Assembly (NCBI GenBank): GCA_905250075.1
Contig: CAJNOP010000016.1
Coordinates: forward strand, 1,087,661-1,151,660
Source: Rotaria sp. Silwood1
Lineage: Eukaryota > Rotifera > Eurotatoria > Philodinida > Philodinidae
Length of the DNA stretch: 64,000 nucleotides
Reading direction: 5' to 3'
Notes under the pieces: generated by a model
The model's input: the letters and a program-made list of their open reading frames with translations, nothing else
What the model was told of the DNA's origin: nothing
Databases searched by the model: none
Shown: one piece after another, positions 34,561 to 47,942 of the stretch
Position numbering within the stretch: the first letter of the stretch is position 1
How the letters are laid out: each line of letters opens with the position of its first letter
Position numbers and translations under genes: made by a program

Positions 34561-36789
34561 TTACTTTACTCTTTGCTATTTACGTTCTAACTATTATCTT
34601 CTCAGGAGAAAAAAAACTTTTAAGTCCTCAATAAGTTCTCTCGTTAGTAGAATGAGCCGACAGTTCAATGAAATTTGCTGATTGTTTTCTATTGCACATG
34701 AAACATTTCCTACCACTTTGAAAAAAAATGAGATACTTTACCAATAGCTCCCAATACATCGTCTGGTATCTCGACATTACCATAGCTATTGTTTGAGCGG
34801 TCGGTCTTAGCGTCATATATTATTTGCATACATATGACGCTGTCTATTTCTACATCCTTCTTTGTAGAATAATATGACGTCTTCATAGTAATCATACACT
34901 TCAATTGAATACAAATCATATAATATTTGTGAAAAAAATGTTGCTGGCGTCTAATAATGTCTAGAAATATCGCATCGATGTATCGTTCTGTATAATGTTG
35001 CTCATTCAGAATTTATTTCTATGTCGTTCATCATGGTGCTCAATATATTTCAAGACAAGGATATTATTTCGTCATGTAGCATAGAACTAATTATATAATA
35101 TTTGAGAAGAAAGAATCTTGCAATCTAAAAAACAATGCAAATCATCAATAATGAAAATACACTACTGCATCTGGTCAGATTAGTAGACCTGACAAGTTCT
35201 GTCATATGAAGGATAATTTGAACGGCTCCTTTGTATTATTGATTCAATATGTATGATTAAAAGAACAATCGTAATCTAAAAAGGACTCTCAATGAATACT
35301 ATTTTGTATGTGATGAGAAAATCTAAGAAATTTAATAAATAAAGGTTTTGTCATTATTTTCTATTGCTGTTGAGTTTTTAGCATTTCTGATATTGTAATT
35401 TGTTGTTATATGGGTATGATATGCAACGTGGATGAAAATACAAAACTACTAGTCCTATCTGATTTTCATCAAGTTCAGAGCTCTTCTTGATTCTAATGGA
35501 CAAGACTTTCTGTTATTTATATAATTATTAAAAAGATTATTTCATATTAAATGATGTATTCTAATTAAGATTTAAGACTGAACTAATGTGACAAAATACG
35601 AACATCTAAAGAGTGCATTTCAATAATATTGAAAATCAAATTTTGGAAATTCTTCATCAGATACTTGAATCTATTTGTGAAATGAAGATTCAAAGTTGAA
35701 AGTCAAAAAATTCAATTCTTTTTAATCTTCCATTAATTTTAGTGTTAAACATTTCTGAAAAAAATTAAAACAAATCTCATAATAGATAGATCGATTAGAG
35801 ATTGTATCATATACCTGATATTTTACGATAACTGAAGACAAAATATTAACGACATTGTTCATGCTTTGTCTTGATGTAGAAGTCCATAACTTTTATTACA
35901 TATATATATATATATCTAAACAAGATCTTCAATTTTCCAAAGGTTCAGTTCCATAGCTAAAACTAGTACTTAAATACATGGACAAGATTAACATACATGA
36001 ATTGTCATACTTAATTTTTATAATATTTTTATTACATAATCAATTGTAACAGAGTGGCTAAGGATTCTTTTAACAATATAGGAATCCCTTTATATCTAAA
36101 ACCTTTTAAATTTAATCATAAATTTAATCGTAAATGTCCAGCGATTGCGAAAAAGAGTAAATCGTAAATGGTGTATACTGAATTCCAATTATCTCAAAAC
36201 ACATGGAGTATTGTTTGCATGGTTCGTAGCACAATTATTAAATAAACTTATAAAATCAGTAGATAGTGATCCTAAATTTGTTCATGTATGAAGAATTAAA
36301 AATGTGTCGAATGTACTGAGTCAAAAAAAGTTCGTAGATAATTATTTCATGTATGATTCAAATCAGCAAAAGAATATGCACAAGAACGAAGGGAATATTC
36401 GAAAGAAAAACAATAGATGAAATATCTTATGAATTATATTTGGTCATCGAAAGCAATGACGAATATTTTCATATATATGGAAAGAAATAAAGATTTTTAA
36501 AAAATCAAGTAAGACAATTCATAATGTGTGTGATAAAAATTTCAGCTTTCTACATCAAGAAAATGTATGAACAATATCACTGACAATTTATGCTCAGTTA
36601 TTATGAGACATCCTTATCAGTAAAATTGATTGAATAAATGAAGGTATTGAGTGACTTGAAATTATTATCAACAAGTTTGGAAAACAATTCAATCTCCAAT
36701 TTTTGTATTTATTTAATTCTTATGTCGAACAAACAATTTAAAAAAATTCTTTAACCCATCACCCGCCTTTTTTTTGTTTGTCCTCCAAT
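34561..36789. other. Spacer, one coding-like trace, no gene
   Basis: A/T-rich, with an AT microsatellite near 35900–35915. The only protein-like stretch is 36124–36288, listed separately. No complete gene is supported. Confidence 0.35.
36124..36291 (+). pseudogene. Coding-like fragment, unassigned
   Basis: A 55-codon open stretch without an ATG start reads …LRKRVNRKWCILNSNYLKTH… then GVLFAWFVAQLLNKLIKSVD and SDPKFVH. Composition is protein-like rather than random A/T translation. It ends at FVH followed by GTATGA, which could be a splice donor or a stop context. I recognise no family and no partner exons. It is either an orphan exon of a dead gene or chance. Confidence 0.25.
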
Positions 36790-38131
36790 TTATCCCCATG
36801 TTAAAGTAACAGTAATTCGACATTGATAATTATCACCTTTTTTAACTTGAAATGGTAAATTAATCGTAGTTCCATCAACTGAAGTTGAATTACATGTTGT
36901 TTTATCAATATGTGTTTGAGGAGCTCCATAAAAGTCAAGTTGACCATTGACATCTTTATCTTTATAATTGAATATTGTCACATTAAGTTCATATGTTTGC
37001 CAAGTAATCGTCGTTGTGTCTTTATTTGATGCTGTTATATTTCCTTTTACTGAATATCGAACATCATTATCTTGACCTAGAGTAACCATTTGTGAATAAT
37101 TTACTGGAACATCAGGTAAACTTGATTGACCCATTAATACTTGATTATCTCGAATGGTTAAAGTTCCAGCTGGTAAAAACTGATCTGATATTATATCATA
37201 GTTTCGTTGAAATACACCTTTATATTGTCCACTACTAATACTTGTTGTTGTTTTATAATAAAATTTACATGTAGGATTAACAATTATAAACGGTAAACGA
37301 ATTGAACTTTTTGCATGTAAAGTATACTTATCTTTTAATGAATAAAAATAAAAACCTTTCTGTTCACCATCAAGTTGAATAGATGGTGAACTGGCAAGTT
37401 CTTCTGCAGCTCCTTTCATCATCATTGGATAGGACATAACTGGTGGATAATTATTCACTAATGGAATATCACCACTATATAAATAAGTATTATCAACTTG
37501 ATATTCTTGTTGTTGATTATTACGAATATTAGCATAAGCTCGAAGACTACAAGCTTAAATTAAAGAAAAAAAAAAGAATTTCATTTCTTTCAAGTCAATC
37601 TATAAAGAACTCACTATTTTCATCTTTAATAAATAGATCATAATTTGGTGACCATGATATTCCTCTCATTAAATATGATAATGTTCCAGTATAATTTGTA
37701 TTTTTCTTTTTAAATTCAAATCTTAAAGTTGTACCACCTTCATCGGGTCTTACCGATGTATATTCAATTGAACGACTATCAGCATAAAAATAACCTTTTG
37801 TATCCAAATTTTTTAGTAACATTGTATTTGGATCGACAATTTTTGCTTCTATATTTTGACATTTACATGAAGTTGTTGGTCGTACTGTGACTGAAGCATC
37901 CTTTAGTACATCAATTGTGTTAAATAATTCTTGTTTGATAAATGGTGTTCCATCCCAACTAATTGAATCTTCAATTATATTTGCATATTCATCATTTTTA
38001 AAATAATATTGATAGGTATCAAGACCACTTTGGCTTTGTCGAATTTCAGTTACACTATTATAGATGTTTAAGTCAACAGCAAATAACGGATGACTTATGA
38101 AACAAATGAAAACGACGGTAAAGAACAACAT
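36790..38131 (-). CDS. Secreted DUF4139-like protein
   Basis: Two exons, 38131–37615 and 37553–36790, joined over a 61-nt intron, encode 426 residues. A clear signal peptide (MLFFTVVFICFISHPLFA) precedes the mature chain. The core resembles the DUF4139 beta-rich domain: GISWSPNYDLFI, a Y-A-N-I-R-N stretch after the splice junction, then YLYSGDIP. The second half is a series of strand-like segments with several NxT/NxS sites and paired cysteines. The function of such domains in animals is not established. An extracellular or lumenal location is inferred from the signal peptide. An AATAAA signal lies about 75 nt after the stop. Confidence 0.7.
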
Positions 38132-38376
38132 AGCTACACAACGAAACTATTTCAATTGTCTGTTTATATATACATACGTGTGTGTATATATAATCGTCGA
38201 AAAAAAAAATAAAAGCCATATGACGGACGTATTCGTTTTATATTTGTCACATTAATCGGCGCATATTTTTCATCAATAGAATAAAAAACATAAAAGGATA
38301 AAAATATAAAAAAAACTGTAAGTACAAACAACAGCAGGTCCTTTTTTTTTTATTGAAATAATAAAAATAGACAACA

Positions 38377-39447
38377 TTAAGATTTTTTTGTAATTGGTGG
38401 GGTATTACTGTATGTTTGAGATAAACGTTTGATTTGAGTAATATCCATTTGAGTTTCAATAAGAAGACTTGATCGACGCATTGATGGTGTTGGATTACGT
38501 ATAGATGAATTTCGACGAACAACGACCGATGTTGACGAAGGTAATAAAGGTGATCGTTTAACTAATATATATATATTAATGTTATGCTTATAGATTAAAA
38601 TAGAAACTTTTATTTCAAACATACCTTGGTCTTTTTCATTCTTGTCATCATCATCACTATGATACATTTTATAACATTTATAAATTAATTTAATAAATAT
38701 TAAAAGTAAAAGTAAAATAACAACAACTAGACCAATACCAAATATAATATTATTAATTGATGTATCCTCATTTGGTCCTAAAAGAATATCAAATTATTAA
38801 TTTTATTCTAGCAAAAAAAGAAAAAAAATCTCGAAAACTACTTTTCATAAAAACTTTTGACATGGTTCGATTAATCGTGTTATTAGTTTCAGAAATATTT
38901 AATGACACTATCACAACATCTATTTCATCAGTAGTAGATTTTAACACAATCATTTCTTTATCTAGTATTTCTTAAAATTCATTGAAAAGATTTAAAAATT
39001 TGTTAATTTTTATTTGTCGATAAATCCGTTATTTAACTAAAAGAAACAGAACAACAACATCACCATCAACGCGCCATAATAGTTGTTTTTATCGACGCAG
39101 CCCTTACTGATATGCAGGAGAAAGAAAAAAAAATCGAACTACCATGAGAAACGTCCTTCTACGGCATCTTGTTAGTATTAGTCATACAACACAGCAAGAA
39201 AGACATTATTACAACACAATTACTTCAATGAAGTATACACAACTTGTTATAAAATCAATATTTACTTACTGGTATACATATTATCTTTGAAGATTGAAGG
39301 ATATGATTCATCATTTGTAAGTGGCTTGTCATCGACTATAGGTTCGATATCAATAATTAAATATGTCTTTCGCTGTTTGTAAAACATTGTCGTGTTGTAG
39401 GCGATAGCTTTTGACGAGCATTGATGTTGATGTTGTATGTCAACCAT
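38377..39447 (-). CDS. Single-pass membrane protein, unknown function
   Basis: Exons 39447–39270, 38970–38842, 38777–38625 and 38561–38377 encode 214 residues with consistent phases and GT–AG junctions. The N-terminal part, about 115 residues, has NxS/NxT sites (NIS, NTT, NRT). A strong hydrophobic segment follows (IIFGIGLVVVILLLLLIFI), then a basic cytoplasmic stop (KLIYKCYK), a DDDDK stretch and a Ser/Arg-rich tail (VVVRRNSSIRNPTPSMRRSS). That tail looks like a phosphorylation target. There is no signal peptide at the chosen ATG, so a further upstream exon is possible, or the segment acts as a signal anchor. I do not recognise the family. Confidence 0.55.
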
Positions 39448-42400
39448 TATCTAAAGGTTACGAAAGGAATATGTTAAGTATTTGATCGTTTAATAAATCA
39501 AAGTAATGCAAAAACGTAATGAACATTTTGTTTTTTACCCAATAAAGAACGAAGAGAACACAATCATGAAGTCTACGTAAGCAGAAATGATAAGTAATTA
39601 CGCAATTTATGACATAGTAACAATTGATTGCTTTTATATTTTTAAGACAAAAACTTTCATCAAATCTCATACTATAGAAATAATTTTCAAACACATATAT
39701 ATTGATGTAATTTTATATCTTATTATTAACTAAGATAAGCAATCGAAAAAAGACAAACTAAAATTAAATTGATGAAAAAATACAAAAGGATAAACATGAA
39801 ACAAACAAGTGGAACAAACAGAAAAAAAACAAACCCTAAATATATTCAAATTCATCTTATTTTATGATTATTTTTAATTAATTTATTACAAAGAAGAAAA
39901 TTTAACTTTAAAACCATCTGCTTTCGATTAATGTAGGAATATAACATTCTTATGCATTTATGATAAAAGAACGGTAGTACCAGATTCTAGATGGTGTTTA
40001 CATTTGAAAACCAAATCTATTCATATTTTTTCATATTTGTATTCATTCGCAACGTGACTTCTTGCTCACTTAGTTTAACATTAAAAGATGCGCAATAGAA
40101 CTCTTGTGAAATTTCTATAACCATTTCTCAAGTTACGCAATAATTTTCCTTTTTAATTAACAGACTGTGATACTTGAAATATGGAAACTTGAAATTCAAA
40201 ATGAATATATTGATAACAATAAAACTTAAGATAAGATAAGAATTTATTTTAAATATATTTTTACTATTGTAACAGATTGAAATTATAAATGTATGAACAA
40301 ACAAAGAAAGAAAAAATATCGATTTAGAAAAACATAATGGAAAAAGACTGAAAGTGTGGGTGTAGAATTGAAAGAAGACGCACATCTACACCAATGCCTA
40401 CGCACCTATTTTCATCATCTGCTGTTGAGTAACATATTGCTTCAATGTATATTTGAATGACTTTTTTTTTTCTTTCTATATTTAACAAATCATTTTTTAA
40501 CAATGCTATAAGTTATTTGAATTTTTTTTATCTATGGAGTTTTTCCTTTCTTTGTTTTTGTTCATCAAAGCGAAATTATATTTGAACCAGTAAAATAAAC
40601 TATAAAATATCTAATTTATTTCAATACGTAGAAATAAAAAATGCTTAATTAATAGGAGGTACGAAAAACAAAAAAAAGAGTGTACAGTCGATGTACAGGG
40701 TAAAACCATAAAAGATTCTGCGACGAAAAATTTGAGTATTTTCATTGCGATTCACTCAAATTGATTGACTTTTTTTTATTTATAATACAGACTTATTTAA
40801 CGTTTGTTCTTTTTTCTCACACGAACGTTGCTTGAAAACAACAGTATTGACTTCACGAAAGTATCACCTGTTGTTAAGAAACAAAAATATACATGCAGTG
40901 ATGCATAGATCATTTTCAATTGTCAACTACAACAATAAAAAGAAAAACATCGAGACTAATTTCATTAATGACATTACATTGATGTACATATAGCAAACTT
41001 TTTGAACTGATTAATTTAAAAAGTCAAGAGTAAAAATAAATCAAAGTTTTAGGCATACAACATTAATTTTTCGATTGATGCTTGAAAGACTTAATTATAC
41101 ATTGGAATCAATGAATATAAATTCAAACACCTAAATGAACTAGTTCGAAAAATTGTCTCTGTATACAACAATGCAATATCATTAACAAAATTTTTTTAAC
41201 ATTCTCTTGTTATTGTTTTAGTTGACAACTGAAAATTATCTATGCGTCGCTTCACATGCAATTTTCTTTCTTGACACGACATGCTACACTTCTTTACTGA
41301 TGTCAATAATGACACTTGCAAACAATATTTAATCATGTCATCTGTATGAAACAAAACAAAGAATTTTTCAATACATCTGTATCATCAATGAAAAAAAAAA
41401 AGATCAGTCTATTGGATGAAATAGAAGTTTAGATATTCTAATTTCTTATATCATAACTATTTATAGTCTACCGCGTATATAAATATAAAAGACTACTCAG
41501 AAAAATTCTCATACACACACAAAAAGATTGATTATAGAGAAAATTTGAAAAATCAAAATAGTCACAACATGGAATTAACCTATTTTAATAATTTAATGTA
41601 AAGTGCGATAACATTCAAGTCTTTCATAAGTTTTATGGATGATCGCAAAAGAATGAAAATTACGTATAAGTGAATCACAATTTGATTTGCAAATTACCAA
41701 GGTAAATATACTCAAGGTTAATATTTGCATTCGAATACAAAGTTATCAAAAAAATTCGAATGATATAAATTTTCAAAACCATTAATAATAAACATTAATT
41801 TAGTCTTATTCAAGATGATAAATAAAACAAAAAACTATTATCCATGAGATACTTTTTAATTTTCTCTCAACATTATATGAAACGTATTCTAGTTATAAAT
41901 GATGATATGTTTATTTTTATTTACACAAGTTTATCAAATAACAAGCAAATAACTAAAATGACTCGTTTTGTTTTCAATAAAAACTATTTGAACATTCATT
42001 GTATTTTATAATTAATCTTTTCTTATTCACTAAATCATAAACAAATATTCTTTCATCTGTTAGATTAAATATGATATGACAAAGACATATATGTATATAT
42101 CCAATATTCCATTGACTTAGTGTTAATACGAAAACATATAATATGCAACTTGTTAATTACAATTAAAAATTCATTTTCTATTAATAATGAATTTCTTGTT
42201 TTCTTTACTCCAATGTTGAACATATACTTCTCATTTAAATTTTCTAACTATATAATATTACAGAAGCATGTATGATTAATAATAATGAAGAAACAGTGTT
42301 ATTCAATAATAAATAGACCAAAGATAAAAGAAAACACATAATCAATTCTAAGAAGTTTTTCTTATTGAAACATAGTCTCATCCTTCCCTTGTGTATATCT

Positions 42401-42892
42401 TTCCTGGAGGAAGGAGAAAAATAAATGAGAATACAGATATTCTTTATATAATAGTTCTAAAAAACAAGCCTGAAAAAATAGTAACAAAAAACTCTTTCTA
42501 TTTCGAATAACAAAACATAAACAGCTAATTTAACGGTATTTTCATGGTTAAATTTTCTTTTGCATTTCTTGCTATGCAAAAACCTTATTACAAAATTATC
42601 ATCATATCGAAACATGTATATAGTAGTGTTGCTATTCGTCTGCTCTACATAATTATAGCATTTATTTGGATTCTGTTTTTTTGTATATATGAGTACTATA
42701 TATAGTCATAAAACTACATTAAAATTAACTAAAAATTAGATAGTTACAATAACATGAAATCAAACAAATATAATGACAATAATTTCAAGTACTACTAGCA
42801 TAAATTTAGACCAGACAACTTCAATTGTCATAACAACAACAACAATCATTATCCTTTCGACTTGAAATATAGTAATGATAGCTTTTATTATC
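39448..42892. other. A/T-rich spacer, no gene seen
   Basis: 3.4 kb of about 25% GC sequence with poly-A and poly-T runs. No reading frame, RNA gene or organised repeat was recognised. Confidence 0.4.
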
Positions 42893-43090
42893 ATGCGTCG
42901 CAACGAATCTTGATTTTCTAAAAATCGTTCTGATTTGTTCTAATTTTTGCGAATAATCCTGTTTTTTGACACTCTTATAAATGAGCATTCAAAATCGAGA
43001 AAATCAGGATTATGCCTCGAAAATTGAATGAATCAGAACGATTCTTCAAAAAACAGAAAATCAGAACAATCAGGACTTGCTGCGACGCAT
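42893..43090. repeat. 198-bp fold-back element with ATGCGTCGCA ends
   Basis: The outer termini are ATGCGTCGCA and its complement TGCGACGCAT. Inner arms share AAAATCGTTCTGAT with ATCAGAACGATT, and CCTGATTTTCT-like words recur inverted. It has no coding capacity, and flanking duplications are not obvious. The TGCGTCGCA end motif also occurs in the subterminal clusters of the CACTA-like element, which may be coincidence or distant kinship. Confidence 0.7.
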
Positions 43091-46000
43091 GTTACTACAG
43101 AACCTTCGCAGATAAATGGAAAAACTATCACAACATAAATACTAAGTTCGTTTGATGCGACTATAAGTGATGCAATAGTCTAGAAAGAGACTATTTTTCC
43201 ATTATCGAGTAAACGATCTATTTTATCACAATTAGTAAAGACATTAATAAATGATCTTAAATATACGCATCATGCCATAGATAGCGAAGCCCTACGATTT
43301 TGAAGAAAATCCATGGTATATATACAGTGTCAATGAGGGTAATTATTAGGTGTTTTTTCCAGTGTTAGGGTGAAGGTGATCAATTGTTGAATGATGCCAA
43401 CTCTAGTCCGCCTTTGATTACATCATTACCACAAGGCTTGATTAGGCCCAATCCTAACCTAGATTCACTCCACGCAAGCTAAGATAAACTATACAACTTT
43501 TTTTCTCCTTGTATCAGATTAATAAATTTTAGCCGTACATCACAATTCGTGTATAAATATCAACGGTTTTCGCAGCCTTCAACAATGAAGATTGCAGATC
43601 TATTAAATATTTTCAACAATGAACAAAATCACAATGAAACATTGTTTTTTTCTGAACATTTTTGCTTCACCATGCCCATGATTTGTTTTTTCCAGTAAAG
43701 CAAATCAGAAATTCTTCTTTCAATGATCACATTTCAATAAACATAAACACGTTCGCAAGTGTCATCCAATGCATGTTTTCTAACGCAAGTCCGCCATTGT
43801 TTATACGCTGCAAAATGTAGGTTCAAAAAAAAGAATCATTAACTGCATTTCATCTAAATGACATACAAAAACTGATCTTCTCTCATGGGTAACTTTCAGA
43901 TGCAAATTTTATAAAAAAGAATGTTGAATCTACTCTAGAATTAAAAGGTTCCGCCGTCTATGCTGACAACATCAGTTATGTAATAATGATTCCTATTGTA
44001 ATCATAATTATGCAAAGAATTCAAAGAAAAAAAATCAATCTATCATTTGCAAAAAGATCAATGCTTGACCATTGAATTTGTTCTTCTAAAAATTCTACCA
44101 TTTCTTTTTCGAATATTGAAAACTTCAAAGAACACTTATTTTACATAAATATTGATTTATTTTCCATGGGAAAAAAAAAATCACTTCATTTTTCTTAATC
44201 AATGACATTGAAAATACATTAAAACTACCATTTTATCGGCATCGATGGTAAGATCTAAAACTAATGAACACATCATTTTGTCAATGGACCGATGTCAAAA
44301 TGAAATAGATAATACTTCAAACAACAAATATTATATCATTGTCTATTATGAATACTCAATTATTTACAAATCACACCGATTCAATTCCAATGTCTTACCA
44401 AAAACAGTGTTTTTTAGATCTGTGTATACTTTTCTTTTTACAAATCATTATTTTTATTTTCTTAACTTTGTTTTTTTTTACATTCAATACATTGGGAAAT
44501 GCTATCAATGACTATACAGTCCATAATTATAGAAAATTTAGTTTTAGCACGAATTATCTTTGATTTGATTTGATTCACAATGTAAATTCAAATAAGATCT
44601 CTGGCAAACTCTTGCTATCAACAAAATTGATAAACAATATATTAAATCAGTTTTTTTTCATTAAGTGATTCATTTTCATTAACTATTCATACTTATATGT
44701 ATTCATGAATGTAATGGCTATATATTTTCTTTAATACTCTTATTGAGCAGATGTTGTCGCCAACTTGTTCATTACTTGTTCTCATATCGCAATACCGGAA
44801 GACGATTTATACATGTTAGATGACCTCTCTTTGTTGAAACAGAAAAAAACGGGAAAAAAATTTTATGCATTCATTTTCTCGTTCTTTATATATATATATA
44901 TAGATGTCCGAATTGACGATGGATGTCTAGAGTGAATGAACAATAGATTTTACAAAAAAAAAAAAGAAAGAATTGATACTTAATAGATGGAAGCTTTTCA
45001 AAGTAAAACTATATGAGTAAGTGTTGTTGATCTTTTTTTTTCTTTTAAAATCACAATGTTTGCATTAAAATGATGGTTTGAATATTCAATTGTTCAAAAT
45101 GTAGACAGGAAACTATACAAGTTGTATGTATGTATGTATACATATGTGAATAGATTGAACAAAATTTGTCACCGCCCCCCAACTGTGATATTAAGTATAC
45201 GTACAAAAAAAAGCCTTGATTTTTTCTTTTTGATTGATCGAGTTAGTTAATTGGACAGGCTAATGCAAATGTCTACTCGTTAATGCTTAGAACGAAGAAT
45301 CACACATGAGGGGGTAAGACGGAAGAGAATGCGCGTGTATTTCAAAGACAAACATATGAGTTAGTTGTTCATTGAGAAAAGAGCGAAAGGCATTGTACAG
45401 ATGTGTGATGATGAATGCTCGTTATTTTAATGATTATAACTTTCTTTTTTTCTCTCACTCGTCTCATTGCCTTCGGATACAAAGTGAACGACAACAGCAT
45501 CTATTTTCTGACTACAATTGAAAATAGAATAGAAAAAAAGAAAAGGTATCCACTTGAGACTTTGACAATAGAGTCTATATCTATACCTAGAAGCAGTAAG
45601 AGCTAATCAAGCAATGTTCTAAATATAATCCGTTCCTGATCATATGCATGAACGACGAACATTATATGGAGTAATCCTATGTCTATCGTCTGTGATTGTT
45701 TTGTTTTCTTTTTAATTGCAAACAGCAATAGAATTCTATTGTATAAAATTTTCAAATTAATGGTAAGATACTCATATAACAAATATCATTAATTATGAAA
45801 AGGTTGCGAATTAATTGTTTTTCCTTGAGTTGATATATATATGACTGTGTGTCTAGAACATTTAATGTTCTAATTGCATGCGACGATGCGCTTTGTTCAA
45901 AACGTGTGTGTGTACTTGTTCATTCATTGTATATGCCTATTGACCATGCAAACGAGTTTTTATTTTTCATCAAACAACGAAGTATCGTAGTCAAAATGAT

Positions 46001-47942
46001 ACTCGTTGATAAACAATAGTGAGAACTATCACTCGAGTTACGTACTTGAGTAGTCTATATTTGTAGATAGGTCTAATAATACTCGATAGATGTATATATA
46101 TATATAGTCTATTGAGTAAAGGCAACAGTTGACCATCTTGAACTATTATACCGTTCAATACATGCGTCTCGATGGACAATATAATGAAGAAAAAAAGAGT
46201 TGTCCATGTAATTATTATGTGAGTGTCATCTGTCTTCGAGATTTTCTAACAATGAAAAGAATCATCTTCTTTCCGCATTAGTTTTGTATTCAGGTGCAAT
46301 GAACGTCTGTTTAGATCTTTAGAAAAAGAAAAATAATATTTTGTTACATCATTGTATATATCTTCTCATTATACATGGTTTCGATTGAATGTGACACAAA
46401 CTAAGTACATTTTATTTTGCTATCTTAAAATAGAAATAAGAAATTTTGTTCAATGAAATGGCATTCTTCTTCTTTTTCTTTTCTCTTCGTGCCAAGGTCT
46501 GCTTGTTCCGCCTTCTTTCATTTACAAAATTCAATTAAGTCCGTTAAACACATGCTTGTGCCGGTCATCATGAGAAAGTTACGAGCTGCTATTCTTTATT
46601 CATAAAAGGTTATTCTCTTAGTCACCATCATTACTTCTTGTTTTATATGTTCATATGCCATAAGTCATTCTCTTCCGGTTAGTTCTGATTGTAGTTATTA
46701 TTATCCTCCCACTATACTTCTTTAGTTGTCGTTTGAATGACGATTATCGACGACTAATCGTAGTTGGAGGGTGAGTATAGAGTGAAGAGAGAGAAAGGCC
46801 AGAGAAGAAGAAAAAAAAAAAGAAGAACTAAACATAACCCGTACACGTCTGTTTATCGACCAATGCAAGCACTACCATGGTCAACCGTGTCGAATATTGT
46901 TCATACATTTAATAAAGATTTTTCTTCGCCTTTCTAGTTTTTCTCGAGTTCACCTAATTATAAAGTTTAACATGTCATATGACAATAATACAGTACATAT
47001 CATGTAAAGTATATTTATCAAATTTGAAAAATAGGTTGCATCTCACTAACTAAGCATGACAATATGTCTGTCTGTTCATCAACTGTCATTAAATAAACTT
47101 CTTTTTCGTGCAATGTCTTGAGTTCATCAATTGATTAGTACGACAAGACTGAGCTGCATAGACATCATCTAGTTTTTTTCTTTTTTTATGTAAATATTTT
47201 TTTTGTTTGAATTATATGCATAACACATTTGTTTTTTTGAAGTGGACGTGACTTTTGCTTGACAAGCGCTCAAACATCAATAACAACATTATTAGTTCAA
47301 TCGTAAAGCATGTTTTGTGAGTATGTGTGTGTCTATGCGTATATTTTTGCGATAACATTCGTTGTTATTATCCTAGTTGATAAATGCATACTCGCGCGCA
47401 CATACATTTTTCTTTTTTTCATGTTTTGTTATTAAAAAAAAAAAAGTCGCTGTTTTATTGCTTAAGATTGAATAGTAATTCTTTTGAACAAGTCTTTATG
47501 AGAGAAAAAGAAACGAATATATATAAATATATAGTCTAAGCAAGTGAGAATATGCATTGAATAGTTGTGTTATGCTATCGGATAAAGACATTATTCAGGT
47601 ATAACCTTTTTACTAACATTGATAACGATATGAAAATGAATAGAAGATGCACTTCTATTTATATATTCTATTGATCATATGAATAGTTTAGAATTGTTTG
47701 TAAATCTTTTAGTCAATTTTAAAAAATTTACTTTATATCACACTTTATTGCTAATCAGATTATCATCGTCATATATAAGTGAGGAAAACAAACAAATTTA
47801 AACTATCATATTTGTTTCTTGTTTAAAAATTTTCATTGCTTATGATGATTATTTGTAGTTAACATGAGATATTCACGAAAATAATTTTTATCTTTCTAGT
47901 TGAATAATTTCTAATTATTCAATTTAATTTTTATTTTTAGAT
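43091..47942. other. Upstream spacer of the receptor kinase, no gene seen
   Basis: 4.85 kb, A/T-rich, with scattered TATATA and TG microsatellites (for example near 44888–44902 and 45904–45913). A TATTTTTAG acceptor-like site at 47932–47940 precedes the receptor ATG, so the gene may have 5' UTR exons somewhere here. Confidence 0.4.

Noticed and set aside
36050-36080. GTGGCTAAGGATT, resembling a tRNA D-arm
   Set aside because: No matching acceptor stem, anticodon arm or TψC loop could be placed around it.
44245-44563. Overlapping frames rich in Phe and Tyr
   Set aside because: A/T-run translation with no splice partners or family features.
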